The notes beneath the pieces were generated by a model that was not told where the DNA came from, made no database searches, and saw only the letters and a program-made list of their open reading frames with translations. 64,000 nt of DNA, taken from positions 58,473,741 to 58,537,740 of the forward strand of contig CM041465.1 in assembly GCA_023213395.1 (NCBI GenBank), in the 5' to 3' direction. Of the stretch, positions 35,261 through 46,559 are shown one piece after another. Numbering within the stretch: the first letter of the stretch is position 1; the number at the start of each line of letters is the position of its first letter. A program made the translations under genes and the position numbers. Origin of the DNA: Cycas panzhihuaensis. Lineage: Eukaryota; Cycadophyta.

Positions 35261-36690
35261 AGATTTCAACTAACTATGAAGAAAGGGTTATACTTGAGGT
35301 ACATGCATACCCATGGCTATGACAGATATTGGATTAGGTATATTTTAATCTTATATTAAAGTTTTAGTTTTCCCGGTTGGTTATCAGGATGATCCCTGAT
35401 TGAGGCACGATGGTATGGCTAACCAAACCTCACCAATATTCCAGTTTAGTCCAGTCCCAACTTGAAACCCACACCTCCTTTATGGCACATCATTCTGCCA
35501 ACTAAGGTATCTCAACCTTAGCAAGTGTGTGAATAGGTACAAGATGGTAGAAAATAGCATATGTGATGTGTTTCTTTTAGAGAGAGTGAAAAGATTATCA
35601 AATTGCATCAAACATATATTTAACTAAAAATAGAATGCTTGCTTGGAGTGCTTTTGGAGTGCTTTCTTGGAGTCCTTGCTTGAAGTGTATTTAGAGTGCT
35701 AAAATGTAATGATAATAAGTAAGTGAGAACACCAGATATTGTTCTGATCCAGGTGTTTTTTCTCACTTTTACAATGGGCTTTTAAGCCTTATAAAAAAAA
35801 GGAAGAAATTTTCTTCACATTTTTTTTTTTGTTAATACAAAAAAAAGTAGTCTTCACTAAATCAATAATAACTTTCTCCCATAATGTCAAAATGGAGTGC
35901 TAATTTTTGTGCTGCAAACTAGACTTAGAGCTTCATCTTCAAGAAGTGGAATCAGGTCCAAATGAGTTCTGAAAAGTTTTTCATAGCCCCACAAAATTAG
36001 GAAATTATATTTTTTTAGAATTCTTATAAAAATAACTATTGTTCACTAAAACAACAATAACTTCCTCATACAAAATCTAAATTAGGCGTCGATTTTTGTG
36101 CTTAAAAGTAGACTCAGATCCTCATATTTAACAATTGGAATCACTTTAATTGGAGTTCTGTAGAAGATTTTTTAGACCTGTGAAGTTTAGTAATCAAAAT
36201 ATATTTCTGTAGAAATTTCAGCTTGCTAATATCTCATTAAGACATGATACCATATGAAATTTCCATCATTTTTTGATCACCAGGATCCCAATATGGGCAA
36301 GGTGAGAGAATACAATGATATATATTTTAAATGGCTTGAAATTCTTTTAAAAAAATAGGTAAAACCTCCCCTTACAATCATTCTTCTAAATGTTGGAAAA
36401 ATTTCGGCAACATTTCCCCTTGTTAAATGGACAAAAAAGGGAAAAGAAAAAGAAGAATGAGATATCATGAATAGCCAACAAAGGATTGGAATCCTTGGGC
36501 CTTACAATTCCTTATATTATGCTTCCAAACCTACAAAAGATAAAGGAAAAGCAAATAATACAAAATATGCTATCATAATAACTTGAAAATATTTCTAAAT
36601 TCACTTTCACAATCTCCTTCACCACATGGATTATGGGGGAGAAGGAAGTAATGGCTCAATTGCAAGTATAAGTGAGGAATATGTAGTAAG
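35261..36690 (-). other. non-coding block replacing gag in copia D
   Basis: AT-rich, with stops in all frames. It includes two diverged tandem units of about 190 bp (35851-36040 and 36041-36223) sharing TTTTTGTGCT, AGACT.AGA.C.TCAT, TGGAATCA and GAGTTCTG segments. I recognise no gag, protease or zinc-finger motif. Confidence 0.6.
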
Positions 36691-36693
36691 AAA

Positions 36694-36705
36694 GCTCTAA
36701 TACCA
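36694..36705 (-). other. primer-binding site of copia D
   Basis: On the minus strand TGGTATTAGAGC, one C-to-T change from the tRNA-iMet complement TGGTATCAGAGC, two bases from the right LTR. Confidence 0.85.
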
Positions 36706-36707
36706 CA

Positions 36708-37004
36708 TGAAAAGAGTGGATCTATCCTTCATCTCCATGCACTAAACACAAAGGTAAACATGGGAGCAAGAGAGACTTGAGAGAAAGAAAGTAGCTCTCA
36801 TAAAATGGGGAGGTAAGAATGAATCTCCTCCATTGAACTTTACTTTTATATTGAGAGAGGAAGCATTAGAGTTAGGTGAAATAAAATTATACATAATTCA
36901 CATGAAAGTGCATTTCACTTAAGTGATCTAATTTAAAGTTCACTTAAGACCCTTTTTTGAAATAATCAACTAATGTAGTGACCTTATGTCATTAACCCTT
37001 TTTA
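36708..37004 (-). repeat. 5' LTR of copia D
   Basis: 297 bp, identical in length to 31773-32069. It ends TTTTTA where the partner ends TTTTCA. Followed by GTTTG, partner of GTTTA at 31768-31772. Confidence 0.9.
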
Positions 37005-37009
37005 GTTTG
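37005..37009. repeat. target-site duplication of D, right
   Basis: GTTTG, partner GTTTA at 31768-31772. Confidence 0.75.
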
Positions 37010-38698
37010 GATATCAAGTCTATAATTTTATTTGTTGTGTTTTTCTTGTATTTGACCATGATGTGAAATTGCTACAAATAAGACATCCACTTCATGTGAC
37101 TAACTTATTGTAGTTTAGACTACACCTACAAGAATTATAAAGACTTGTGGTCAGTATGGATGACTACCTCTTTTCCCAATAAGTAAGGTCTCTAATACTT
37201 GACCACTTGATGCAATGCATAGAACTCCTTATCATAAGTTGGGTAGTTTATAATAGATTCATTAAAAGTCTCTAAATGATATGTCATTAGTCTTCCCTCT
37301 TACTTTAATACTATTCCCATGTATAGCCTCATGCATCATTCTCCAACTGGAATGGTTTTTGTAATGATGGTAAGCCTAACATCGATGCTTCATAAATTTT
37401 TTTATTTTAGAAGCTTAAAAGCTTTTTCTTTCTCATACTCCCCATGACATTTTACATGCCCTCCTATCAATGCATGAAGAGGTGCTATAATTTGAGATAA
37501 TTTAAAAATAATCTTTCTTAAATATTAATAAGCACTAATAAAACTCCTCATCTTCATGGTTGTCTTAGGTGTAGGCTAATTGAGAATGATTTTAATCTTT
37601 GTTGGGTCAATCTTCAATTCTCCTCCTCTCATTATAAATCCCAAGAAGATGAGAGATTGTTTCCTAAACTCACACTTATTTAGGTTAAGTTTTAATTGCT
37701 ATTGTTGAAGCACTTTGAGCACTTACTCAACATGTTGGAGGTGCTCTTCCAAAGTCTGATAGAAAATCAAAATATCATCCAAATAAATAGTAACAAAATC
37801 ATTAATAAAAAGTCTCAATACCTCATTCATCAACCTCATGAAAGTAGTAGGTGCATTGCATAAACCAAAAGGCATCACCATCCATTCAAATATCCCTTGC
37901 TTTAATTTGAGGGATGCCTTCCAAATATCCTCCTCCTAGATTCAAACCTGATAGTAGCCTAATTTTAGGTCTAACTTAGTAAAATATCTTATAGATTATA
38001 GTTGATCTAATAAGTCATCTATCTATGGTAGGCGATGTTAATTATTTATGGTAATCTTGTTCAAAGCTTGGTAGTCAATGCATATTCTCCATCCTCCATA
38101 TTTCATTGACACCAAAACAATAGGTGAACTACAAGGGGAATAACTCAGCTTGATCACTCCTTCCTCCAAGAGTTCTTGAATTTGCTTCTCAATATCTTGA
38201 TTATCTAAAATTGAGTTTTAGTAGAGACTAAGATTAGGTAAAGGTAAATTAGCAACCAACTAAATTTCATACTCAATTGCTCTGTTAGGGGGTAGCCCTT
38301 TTGGCTCCTAGAATATTTCATTATACCTATGCCTTAGGCCTTCAATCTATTGTATTTGTTTTCTATCCAATGCCTGCATTGAGGAATCTACTTACTCCCT
38401 TTCTTCCACATTCTCCTTCACCATCAATAACATAAATTTCTCACAAGCATTAATTAATCTCTTTGTTTATTTAAAGGATATAAGGGAGATCTACCTTTGT
38501 GGTTTTGATACATTTATCAAATATGATTTTCCATCCTTAATGAGTCAAATCTTTCTCAGTCTCTTATGATAGACTCCATCTCTATCATAGAGATATAGGC
38601 TACCAAATATAACTTGACAAATGTCTAAAGGAACCACTTCATATTCAACTTCATCAATGAATCTGTTTAAATTTATAAATTTAAACTTATATTAGTGA

Positions 38699-38703
38699 GT
38701 AAT
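38699..38703. repeat. target-site duplication of A, left
   Basis: GTAAT, partner GTAAC at 54479-54483 (one C/T difference). Both sides continue in the protease-RT spacer of gypsy E. Confidence 0.75.
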
Positions 38704-41235
38704 TGGACGCGCTGCTACAGGATAACTACCTAACTGATAGGTGTAAGGGTGAGTGAGTGGCGGAATGATAGAAGGTGGGACCTAAAAGGTGGGTAACTAC
38801 CACGCAGAGCGCCCCGTGCGTTGGAGCGCGAGTTTAGGATCTGCAATGGAGTATGGCTACTATCGGGTGACCCTTCACTGCTTTGAATAAGGGGTGAAGG
38901 TGCGTAGGGCAAACCTGGATTGACCTGGGAATAGGACCCTCCCACCCTTGGGTGGCCAGAAGGGGGGAAGAGAAGACCTAGTGGAGACAGGCCAAGAGCA
39001 ATCCTCACAACCTAGCAGGGTACCACAGTGATGTGGGAAGCAAGGCACTCGTGTGGTTAAGGAGAGAGGAGGAAAGGTAGGGGGGAGGAGGACTCCTACA
39101 ATCTTTCCTACGAATGATAAAGATGCATGAAACAAGACAAACGAATCGCAAACAAGTACCAAACCAATTTTCCCTTTTATCCTTCAGTGTACTAATTACT
39201 ACAAAAGAAATAAGAGGAAAAGAAAGGGTAGCGGAGGGCAGAAACATGCACACAGGTGAAGGCGTGCGAGGCAGTAACCTTCTCGAGGAGCACCCAACCA
39301 CTCATGTGACGTCTTGGATGCGAGAAATGCGGAGACGAAGAGGGGGCTTCCTTACCTTCCCCGGAAAAATCAAATGCGATACCAAGAAAGAAAAGAAGCG
39401 CTAACTAAGAAATGAAGTAGCATGAAAACATAATGCATATGAAGGTGCTTACGGTAGCTAGGCCCACAGGCGATGCACTCCACGCTTCCCAAGTACACAG
39501 AGCAATAGCGGTCTCTTTCTCTTCCCGAAGGAAGAGCACTAACATGCAATGCAAAAACTCTAACAATATATGCCTAAATAACATAAACGAGAATTTGAAT
39601 ATACATACGTTAGTGTTAATCCAACAATGAAAGTACCGAAAGAAAGTGACCAACGTGAAAGTAAATGATTGGGTAAGCCTCAGAGTGGCCTACCTCCCGC
39701 AAATGATGCCCAAACCTCCCCCCAAGAGCCACGAGGCAACGGGGAGAAAGTCAAGAGCAAGGGCTGGAAAAATGGTAACAAAAAGGGGCAAAGAAAGGCC
39801 CAAGGGTACCCACGACAGACCGGGATGCTATGAGGAGCAAACCGGGTGACCCGGGGAACAAAGATGGAGCAAGAAACCAGCGGTTGGGACTTATGAGTGA
39901 TGCCCAAACCCAAGCAAAAGGCCCCAAATCAATGCTGCAACTTGTGGTTGGTTTGGGCAACCAAAGGAGCCTTCAAACCCTTGTTTGCAAGCCAAGGCGC
40001 AGGCGAGAGGGAGGTTTTGGAGGGCTAAGAGCCGCTGGGAGGCGTGGAAGGTGGTACGGAATCCACCCAGCTCCTCTCCAAAGCCTATGCAACCCCTCAA
40101 TTCCACTGCCTTGGACAGCAAACGCAGGCAAGAAGCACAGGGAGAGTGGTATACTTGACCCCAAAGGGAGGACAACCAACTCTCAAGCAACAAGTAAGAG
40201 CAAACAAGCTGAAGCATGAATATCACAAGAAAACAAGCATAAAAATAAGGAATACCTGAAGAGAAGAGGCAAGGGATTTGCCTCAGTCGAGTAGTGGAGA
40301 GGGCGATAAATCGGCCCGGATCAAGTAAGCGAGTTTGAGGCCACACTACGGAGGTGTGACAGAAACACACATGCTTGGGGTGCTTATGGGTGCTGGGCGA
40401 AGACCGGTGGGAACCACTTCAAAGGAGCCCTCTCCAAGGCGTTTGAGGGGCTGGGAGAATGTCTCAGCCATGCTAAAGGAGAGGCTGGGCCTTTGTATAA
40501 GAGTGCGAGTCCGATTGATGTAGCAAGCAGAGAGAAGCGGGCGGAGAGTGTTTCCTTGAGAGCAATTCCAAAAGTGAGCCAAAAGATCCTTGAAAATGAG
40601 CCAAAAAGGGCTTAAGTACTCAAGCAAAACCCTAAAGCGTGCAATTAGGGTGCAGCTGGAAGAGAAATAAGCGCGAGCAACGTGGCAGTTTTGCAATAAA
40701 TGCTAAATTACCACGGCAGATTTTTAAAAACAACACAGAGGCGATCGTCTGGCACGGAATTTCGGCAGTGGATATTCAGTGATGCGAGAAAAATCGTGAC
40801 GCACCTAGAGCCAAAAGTGGGGCCCACCAACCGGTCAGGCTGAGGCGGGGCAGAAAAAGCTAACAGAACGCTAAAACACCCACCCGGGAGCAAACAAGCC
40901 AACAAAATGGGTCCAAAGGAGCAAAAATAGGGCTCGAGTGGGGTGGCAAGTTGACCAAGCGATGGTGAGTCATCATACGGGCGGAGGTGGCATGAACCTA
41001 GTGGATCACAGGCGAGGAGGCGGATCACGGGAAATGTCGGTCACCGGGTGCCACACTCGGGGAGTGTACCGCTATAGTCGTCATAGGCTAAAATAAGTGT
41101 GGGCGACTACAAGGTCACCCACAAAGTCATACACATGCAGTGCAAGCAAACATCCAAGAAAAGCGATGATAATGCGAGAGACATACACGCACTTACCGAG
41201 TCGGTGATTAGTATCCATTCCGGAGGCAGGAAACA
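38704..41235 (-). repeat. 3' LTR of A
   Basis: 2,532 bp; on the plus strand it begins TGGACGCGCTGCTA and ends GGCAGGAAACA. Direct repeat of 51936-54478. Most sequence is near-identical, with differences concentrated in small clusters. Frames within it (39114-39404, 39830-40219, 39891-40370 and others) recur partly in the other LTR and show no recognisable protein. Confidence 0.95.
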
Positions 41236-41654
41236 CGCCTTATGGCGTGAGCCTCGTAGCTCGGAAGCAGTGCGATGGCGAATCTTGGCAACACAACTGT
41301 CGATGCGTGTATAGATATATCAATCAAGATCATAACGGTGGGCAAGGGTGCGGTGAGTGTCGTGGCGGGACGTGGATACGGCGGTGGAGACAACATAGGG
41401 GCTGCCTATGGGCCACACTGAAACTAGCGGGAGAACAAGGCGGTGAGGGGTGCCCCACCACAAAGGATGCAAAGGAATATGCATAGCTAAATAAAGAACA
41501 AATAGTGGGTACCATAGTTTGACCTCATTAGTAACCCAGTTTCGGAGGTGCGAACGGATCGTAAAGCAAAGTGACAAACGACCTGGGGCTTGGGCGACGG
41601 GAAGGCCAGGCAAACCTCAGGGACGGTCAGCAAGAAGGGAGAGGCGGCGCTCAA

Positions 41655-42054
41655 GGATGAGGCAAACGAGGCTATCTGCCTCAGCGTTGAGGGCCCGAGG
41701 GATATGCTAGATATCAACAGAAGAAAAGTAGGCCAGGAGGGATCTGGTGGTAGAAGCAAGAGTCCTCAAGTGAGGGCATCGCACCTGGTAAACCTGGGTG
41801 AGATGAGACACCACAACTTGAGAGTCGCAAAGCAAAACAATGGGTCAGTGATGGAAACGGAGAGCATCAGTGAGGGCTTCAATAACGGCTGCATATTCGG
41901 CTTCGTTGTTGGTAGCCTCTGGGAGGAAGATCCCAGAGCGGAGGAGATCATGTCCAGAAGGGCTGCGGAGGATCCCTGCAGTGGCAGAAGGTCTAGGATT
42001 ACCTGCGCTCGCTATCAAGAAGATGTGAGCGGACATCGGCGACACAAAATCCAA
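41655..42054 (-). pseudogene. aRNH of element A
   Basis: The minus strand has GIFLPEATNNEAEYAAVIEALTDALRFHH (41845-41935) and, further on, CDSQVVVSHL-like sequence. HIPRALNAEADSLVCLIL follows near 41710-41660, after a TAG that replaces a Trp codon. The C copy has IFTDGRSRGNPGP at the N-terminus; in A this reads IFLIASAGNPRP, so the first catalytic Asp is missing. The altered segment lies at a cluster of small indels, so either mutation or assembly error could explain it. Located between the antisense gene and the 3' LTR. Confidence 0.7.
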
Positions 42055-43227
42055 GCAATCGATGGGTGATGAAAGAAACGCTCAACAAGCAAGCAAAAAA
42101 TGGCCATGAAGGGTAGGAGGACCTAGCAATGAGGTAACCAGGCGAGGCGAGACAATCTGATCACCGGCAGAGAGCGGTCGGAGGGGAAAAAACCCCTTGG
42201 AGCACCAAAAGGTCACCTCAGAAAGCGAAACATGCTCCCGAGTGGGGGGGCATTCCTTTTGGGGACTCCAAGAGCGAGAAAGGACTGCGGAAATGAGTCG
42301 AGGCGTGAAGCAGGCCAAACGAGTATAAACTTGGGCAGGCACGAGAGTAGCACACAAAACAATGCAGAAGGGCCCTAACAAAAAGCGCGATAATGATGCA
42401 CCATAAATGCCCTTGCAGGGGAGAGCATAAAGGGCATCAATATAGCGCAATTGATGCCAGGGCCAGAAGGCAAAGGTAATTGAGGCAATGAGACGGTCCC
42501 CAGCGATGCGAGACCAGAAGCAGAGGAAGTGGCGTCGGGGCCCACTATATAAGGAAATCGACGGAAAATGGATTCATTTCACCGGCTCTCATCTGAAAAC
42601 GAGCCATTTCCTTACGCGGAGCGCCACCCAACTTTGGAGGCACGTCGAGAGATCGGCCGTCGGATCGGAGGCGGAGAGAGCCAAGGCCTGCAAACCAGAG
42701 GCGACATGGTGATAGCGAGACCAGATCCAGTGAGTGAAAATCACTAAACCTGACCCAAATTGAAGTTTAAAGTTTGTGGTTTTTGTAGTTTTTGCAGTAA
42801 TTTTTGCATAGTCTTAGTGCCCCTTATGGGCAACGGAAGGCTTCCCGGGATCCGAATCGGACCCGAGAAGAGGCGGGGACACAGGCATTAGGGAGCCACG
42901 TCGGTGGGCCCCAAGGTCCACCGAAGATTTTTAGTTTTTGGGTGAAAACCCCCTTTAGGGGGTCACTTGGGTCATCTGCATGATGATCTCGGTCTGCGAT
43001 CATTCGTGGGCCCCACATCGCCACGGGACCGTGCCAAACTTAGCTGCATCTGCTAAGTTTGGCGTGATCTGGCAGGCGAGAAAAATAGACATGAGGGCCA
43101 AAGAGCCCCAAATCTCGAGCGGGGGAGATTTGAGAGAGAGAGGTAATAATAGGTGACATGAGGGCCCGACTTGAAGTGTTTTGGTGTGAGCAATTTGTCC
43201 TCGCGGTGAATAAGCGAGAATGTTGGT
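42055..43227 (+). other. upstream region of the antisense gene in A
   Basis: No coding signal. It contains a TATA-like box at 42546-42552 on the plus strand and GC-rich blocks. A segment at 42720-42830 (GTGAGTGAAAATCAC, then TTTGTGGTTTTTGTAG) is shared with B. It lies between the aRNH and the ATG of the antisense gene. Confidence 0.5.
42546..42552 (+). promoter_or_regulatory. candidate TATA box for the antisense gene
   Basis: TATATAA in the context CACTATATAAGG, on the same strand as the plant-mobile-domain gene and about 680 bases before its ATG at 43228. C has CTATGTAAGG at the matching place on its minus strand. This is a motif match only; a long leader or a 5' intron would be needed. Confidence 0.35.
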
Positions 43228-44568
43228 ATGGCTATCTTTGAGTTACATGGAGATGATGACTCGGGAGGATAGGGACATCTTTGGAGAGGTGCGGCTGTAC
43301 AAGGCCCTCAAGACACCTCGATTACACGTCGGACTGGAGGTGCTTGGTGGATATAGTGTCCCATTGGGACCGGAGGAGGCATGTGTTCCACCTACCACAG
43401 GTGGGGGATGTGATGGTCACGCCGAGGGATATCCGGCGGATACTGGGAGTTCCAGCAATAGGGAGGCCGGTGAGACTCGGGACACTGCCCAACACTGAGG
43501 CAGTACACAAGGAGGCAGCTCTGTTCTTCACAGGAGCTGGCAGGTGGGATCGGAGGGGAGCACCCCTCAGGGCGATTCTTATCCGGGATTCCTCGAGTGA
43601 GGAAGATGATCATATTGTGCATTACATTCGGATTTCCGGGCGAGAATTATAGAGATTCCAGGAGGATGGATGGATGCAGTTCACGACGAGAGCTAGGGCC
43701 ACCCCCACGAGGAGAGGGACCCAGGCAGAGGAGGTGCAAGAGGCAGGGCACTGCGGTGAGCGGAGAGCTAGGAGGAGAGGATGCCACGTGGGAGGATCGG
43801 TGACCTGCAGTGAGAGCCAACCTTTTCCAAAGTCATTTAGCATCCAGATAGAAGTTTGGTTTGCTTTGATCATGGTATATAGACTGACACATGGCGTGTT
43901 GCATTGGTAGGTATAGTAGAGATCAGGAGGCGATGCCGTGGCGGGGAGATATTCCCTCGGTGTGTCTGAGAGGGCAACCGCCCATCTAGGCGGTGATGAG
44001 CCTAGGCGGGAGCCCAAAGAGAGGCATTCGCCCCGATGGTGAGGGCGTGGGGCATATGGGCCGCAGCGTCCCCAGTGCATGCCACATCCTGTGGGGCAGC
44101 TGCGGCGGAGAGAGGCAGCCGAGGCGAGGAGGGATGACGCGATGCAAGAGGCAGGCTGCAGGGGACAGGTCCAGACTCTAGAGGCACAGGGTGGTGCAGG
44201 CGGAGATAGCGAGAGCAGGACCCAGCTGATAATCATCACAGAGCGTCTTAGGATGATAGAGGAGGTACTCCGGGGAGAGTGGGATCGTATCCAGGCCAGA
44301 TACGATCAGCTAGTAGCACGGATGGTCTCGAGGTCGAGTCGGGCGGGACATGGACCCACACGGCAGCGACGCAGGGCGACCTAGGGATGAGGAGAGCGAG
44401 GCAGGCAGTTCGCGGAGGCCCAAGAGGAGCCTCGGAGGCATGTGGTCCCCAGGAGAGGGATCACAGAGGCAGGAGATGGCACCCGGGAGGCGGGCCCAGC
44501 GGTAGGATATGTACATGCAGATCAGCGGGGAAAGCACGGGCCTCCAGGGGGTCATATATAGGACCATA
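43228..44568 (+). pseudogene. antisense plant-mobile-domain-like gene in A
   Basis: From the ATG at 43228 (GMAIFELHGDD in the local frame; intact form in B) the gene passes through several frames. The domain block at 43340-43450 reads VDIVSHWDRRRHVFHLPQVGDVMVTPRDIRRILGVP, matching the plant mobile domain core. It then reads AVHKEAALFFTGAGRW and RDSSSEEDDHIVHY. At 43684/43685 a 584-bp piece present in B (56409-56992) is missing, deleting the WQTRLRGTEDRAHVRRS part. After the intron, exon 2 gives the helical, charged RREAAEARRDDAMQEAG, ESRTQLIIITERLRMIEEVLRGEWDRIQARYDQLVARM. Function unknown; host relatives (MAIN/MAIL proteins) act in gene silencing. Confidence 0.65.
43811..43909 (+). other. 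intron of the antisense gene in A
   Basis: Donor CTGCAG|TGAGAGCC has lost one G relative to CAG|GTGAGAGCC in B. The acceptor ATTGGTAG|GTATAG is unchanged. The interior is nearly identical to the B intron. Confidence 0.6.
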
Positions 44569-45168
44569 TGATTGTACCCCCCCTGCAAGGACATCGGCTT
44601 CCCAGATGTATGATGATATGATTTTTGATATGTATATATATATGTATGGGATGATTGGAACCCCATTTGGATATGAGATGTTGTATATGATGTATCATGT
44701 GTGGATGATATGTATATTTATTTTTGAGTATTGTGAATGTTATGTTGTGGATGTTTTATGTTGTGGATATTTTGTTATATGACACACATGTTTCCTCCCA
44801 TGTATGACCACACGCCTAACAGGGGCACACACACACGCCGTGAGCGGGACGACATAGAAGTGTGAGGTTAGGGAGCAGGACGGAGTACATGTCTACAGGA
44901 GAGCATAGCGGGATATACGAAGGAAACGATGGGCAGGAAAGGGGGGCAACGATGCCCCCAAGTGTCTTCCTGATTGGGGGATGCCCAAGCAAGACGACAC
45001 AAGGGTTCCCAAGAGAATATGGGAACGTGGGTTCCACGGAAGGAACCAAAAAGAAGAAGAAGGAGTCCATCTTAAGTTGCCACTCTACCCGTGGTTGGGA
45101 AGAATGGGGACAACCTAAGATGGTAGTTTAGGCTCATTTCGGAGCAAGGCGAAGGGATCGCTGAAAGA
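44569..45168 (+). other. 3' region of antisense gene / post-integrase segment
   Basis: 44603-44790 is AT-rich with TATATATATATGTATGG and TGTTGTGGATG repeats, and is almost perfectly shared with B (57937-58125). 44860-45125 aligns with 12236-12487 of C read in the opposite sense. No protein is supported on either strand. Confidence 0.5.
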
Positions 45169-46240
45169 TCATGCGTAAAACTTCTTAAGGAAGACCCCAT
45201 TAACGGCTTTCTCAAATTTGAGCCCTTCCAGGGTGGCTATCCTGTAAGCACCATTATCGAGGGATTCGATAATGACAAAGGGACCAACCCATCGGGGTTT
45301 GAATTTGGTCAAACGGTCATGGAGATATTCGAGCTTGAGGACGTAGTCCCCAGGAAATAAAGGGCGGGAATGAAGGCGTTTATCGTGAGCCCTTTGTGAG
45401 TGGGCTTTGGATGCTAGGTTAGCACGACAGGCGCTAAGCCGCCTCATCCAAAGCTTGAGGTCGGCAAAGTGGCTCGCCGGATCGACTCTTCGTCGATGAA
45501 ACCTCAAGGGAGACTCGCAAGGAAGGGATCTCCACCTCCAATGGGAGCACCGCCTCGATCAGTAGACCGTGGAGAACGGGTCATTCCTGTGGCGTAAGCG
45601 GATAGAGGTGCGATAAGCCCACAAGGTGAGGGCAATCAAGGTGCCAATTCCTTTGGGATTGAGCAACGATTTTCTTGAGGATCTTGACAAGAGTCTTATT
45701 AAAAGACTCCACTTGGCCATTGCACGAGGGTAATAAGGGAAGAAGTCTTATGAGAGATTTTGAACTTCACAAAGCTCATCCACCTCCTTATTACGTAAAG
45801 GAGTTCCATTGTCGCGATTAGGACATTTAGAATTAAAAAGCAGTAAATGATGTGTTGGTAAATGAACGTGGCAATTATTTTGCCGGGGGTAGTGATCAAG
45901 GGGACGGCCTCCACCCATTTGGTGAAATACTCCGTGGCAGTCAAGATGAACTTGTGCTGCGATGACGAAGGTGGGGAGATAGCTCCAATGAGGTCTAGTC
46001 CCCACTGAGCGAAAGGCCACGGCGAAACAATAGGATGCAAGGCCCTGAAGGCACATGGAAATGTTGGCGTTTCGACATCGCCGACATTTCTGAGCAAAGG
46101 CATGAGCGTCTTTAAAAAGAGACAGCCAAAAGTAGCCCATGCGAAGGATCCTCTGAGCTATAGACTGGCCCCCAAAGTGACCTCCACAAATGCCGTGGTG
46201 GCATTCGCGAAGCGCCTGGTCGGCTTCTTCAGCAGTGACG
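45169..46240 (-). pseudogene. integrase of element A
   Basis: Minus strand: ECHHGICGGHFGGQS and a degenerate C-x2-C (CRRCRNANI) form the zinc region at 46240-46080. FAQWGLDLIGAISPP (first Asp, about 45995) and FTKWVEAVPL follow. The second block reads NVLIATMELL where B has NVLITDNGTPF, because ACTGAC has become GCGAC. The C-terminus SKAHSQRAHDKRL, LKLEYLHDRL, WVGPFVII ends LKKFYA at the TGA 45169-45171. The third catalytic block is out of frame near 45720. It would insert the cDNA into chromosomes; the present reading frames are broken. Confidence 0.8.
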
Positions 46241-46559
46241 CAGCGGAGGAGGATCCCATCGAAGGAACTCTTATACAATACCTCGTCCACGAGGAGGTAC
46301 TGCCTGGCAGAAGTCCAGATACGAGATTTAACTTTGTTACTAGCGTCGGGGTGGTATTGCTGCTGCGTGAGATACCGCACTATGTCACCGTACCACTCAT
46401 TGTCGATGAGTGGATGGGGAGGAGCTCCCTGAATCGTCAGGATAGACTCATCGGGGAGAGAGTCATCAACGGGAGTATCAAAGGAGTTAGGGATAGGGGC
46501 GTCCGCAAGTTGCTCGGCCACTATCATGCCCTTCTTTGATTTCTGGTTAACGATAAAGA

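Larger units (their letters stand above)
31773..37004 (-). mobile_element. Ty1/copia element D lacking gag
   Basis: A 5.2-kb element with two 297-bp LTRs, GTTTA/GTTTG duplications, an initiator-tRNA primer site beside the right LTR and a purine tract beside the left. Both flanks belong to gypsy E. It encodes integrase, RT and RNase H. The 1.4 kb where gag, protease and the integrase zinc region should lie (about 35260-36690) is non-coding and contains a diverged tandem duplication. As it stands it could not make particles, so it is either a deletion derivative or was mobilised in trans. Confidence 0.85.
37005..38703 (-). pseudogene. gypsy E reverse transcriptase and RNase H
   Basis: Minus strand from 38703: RFIDEVEYEVVPLDICQVIFGSLYLYDRD (38670-38590), the spacer after protease. 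Then LLEEGVIKLSYSPCSSPIVLVS and WRICIDYQALNKITINNRYPLP (38180-38020), and FTKLDLKLGYYQV (first catalytic Asp). WMVMPFGLCNAPTTFMRLMNEV and TIYLDDILIF (YLDD box) follow, then LNKCEFRKQSLIFLGF. RNase H: SIINYPTYDKEFYALHQVVKY and VVIHTDHKSL (37220-37160). Catalytic RT residues survive, but many TAG/TAA stops do not allow translation. It is cut by A on the right and D on the left. Confidence 0.85.

Noticed and set aside
39891-40370. A 159-codon minus-strand frame and neighbouring long frames inside the LTR of A
   Set aside because: They lie in the LTR, overlap frames on both strands, have no domain, and the partner LTR breaks them with small indels.
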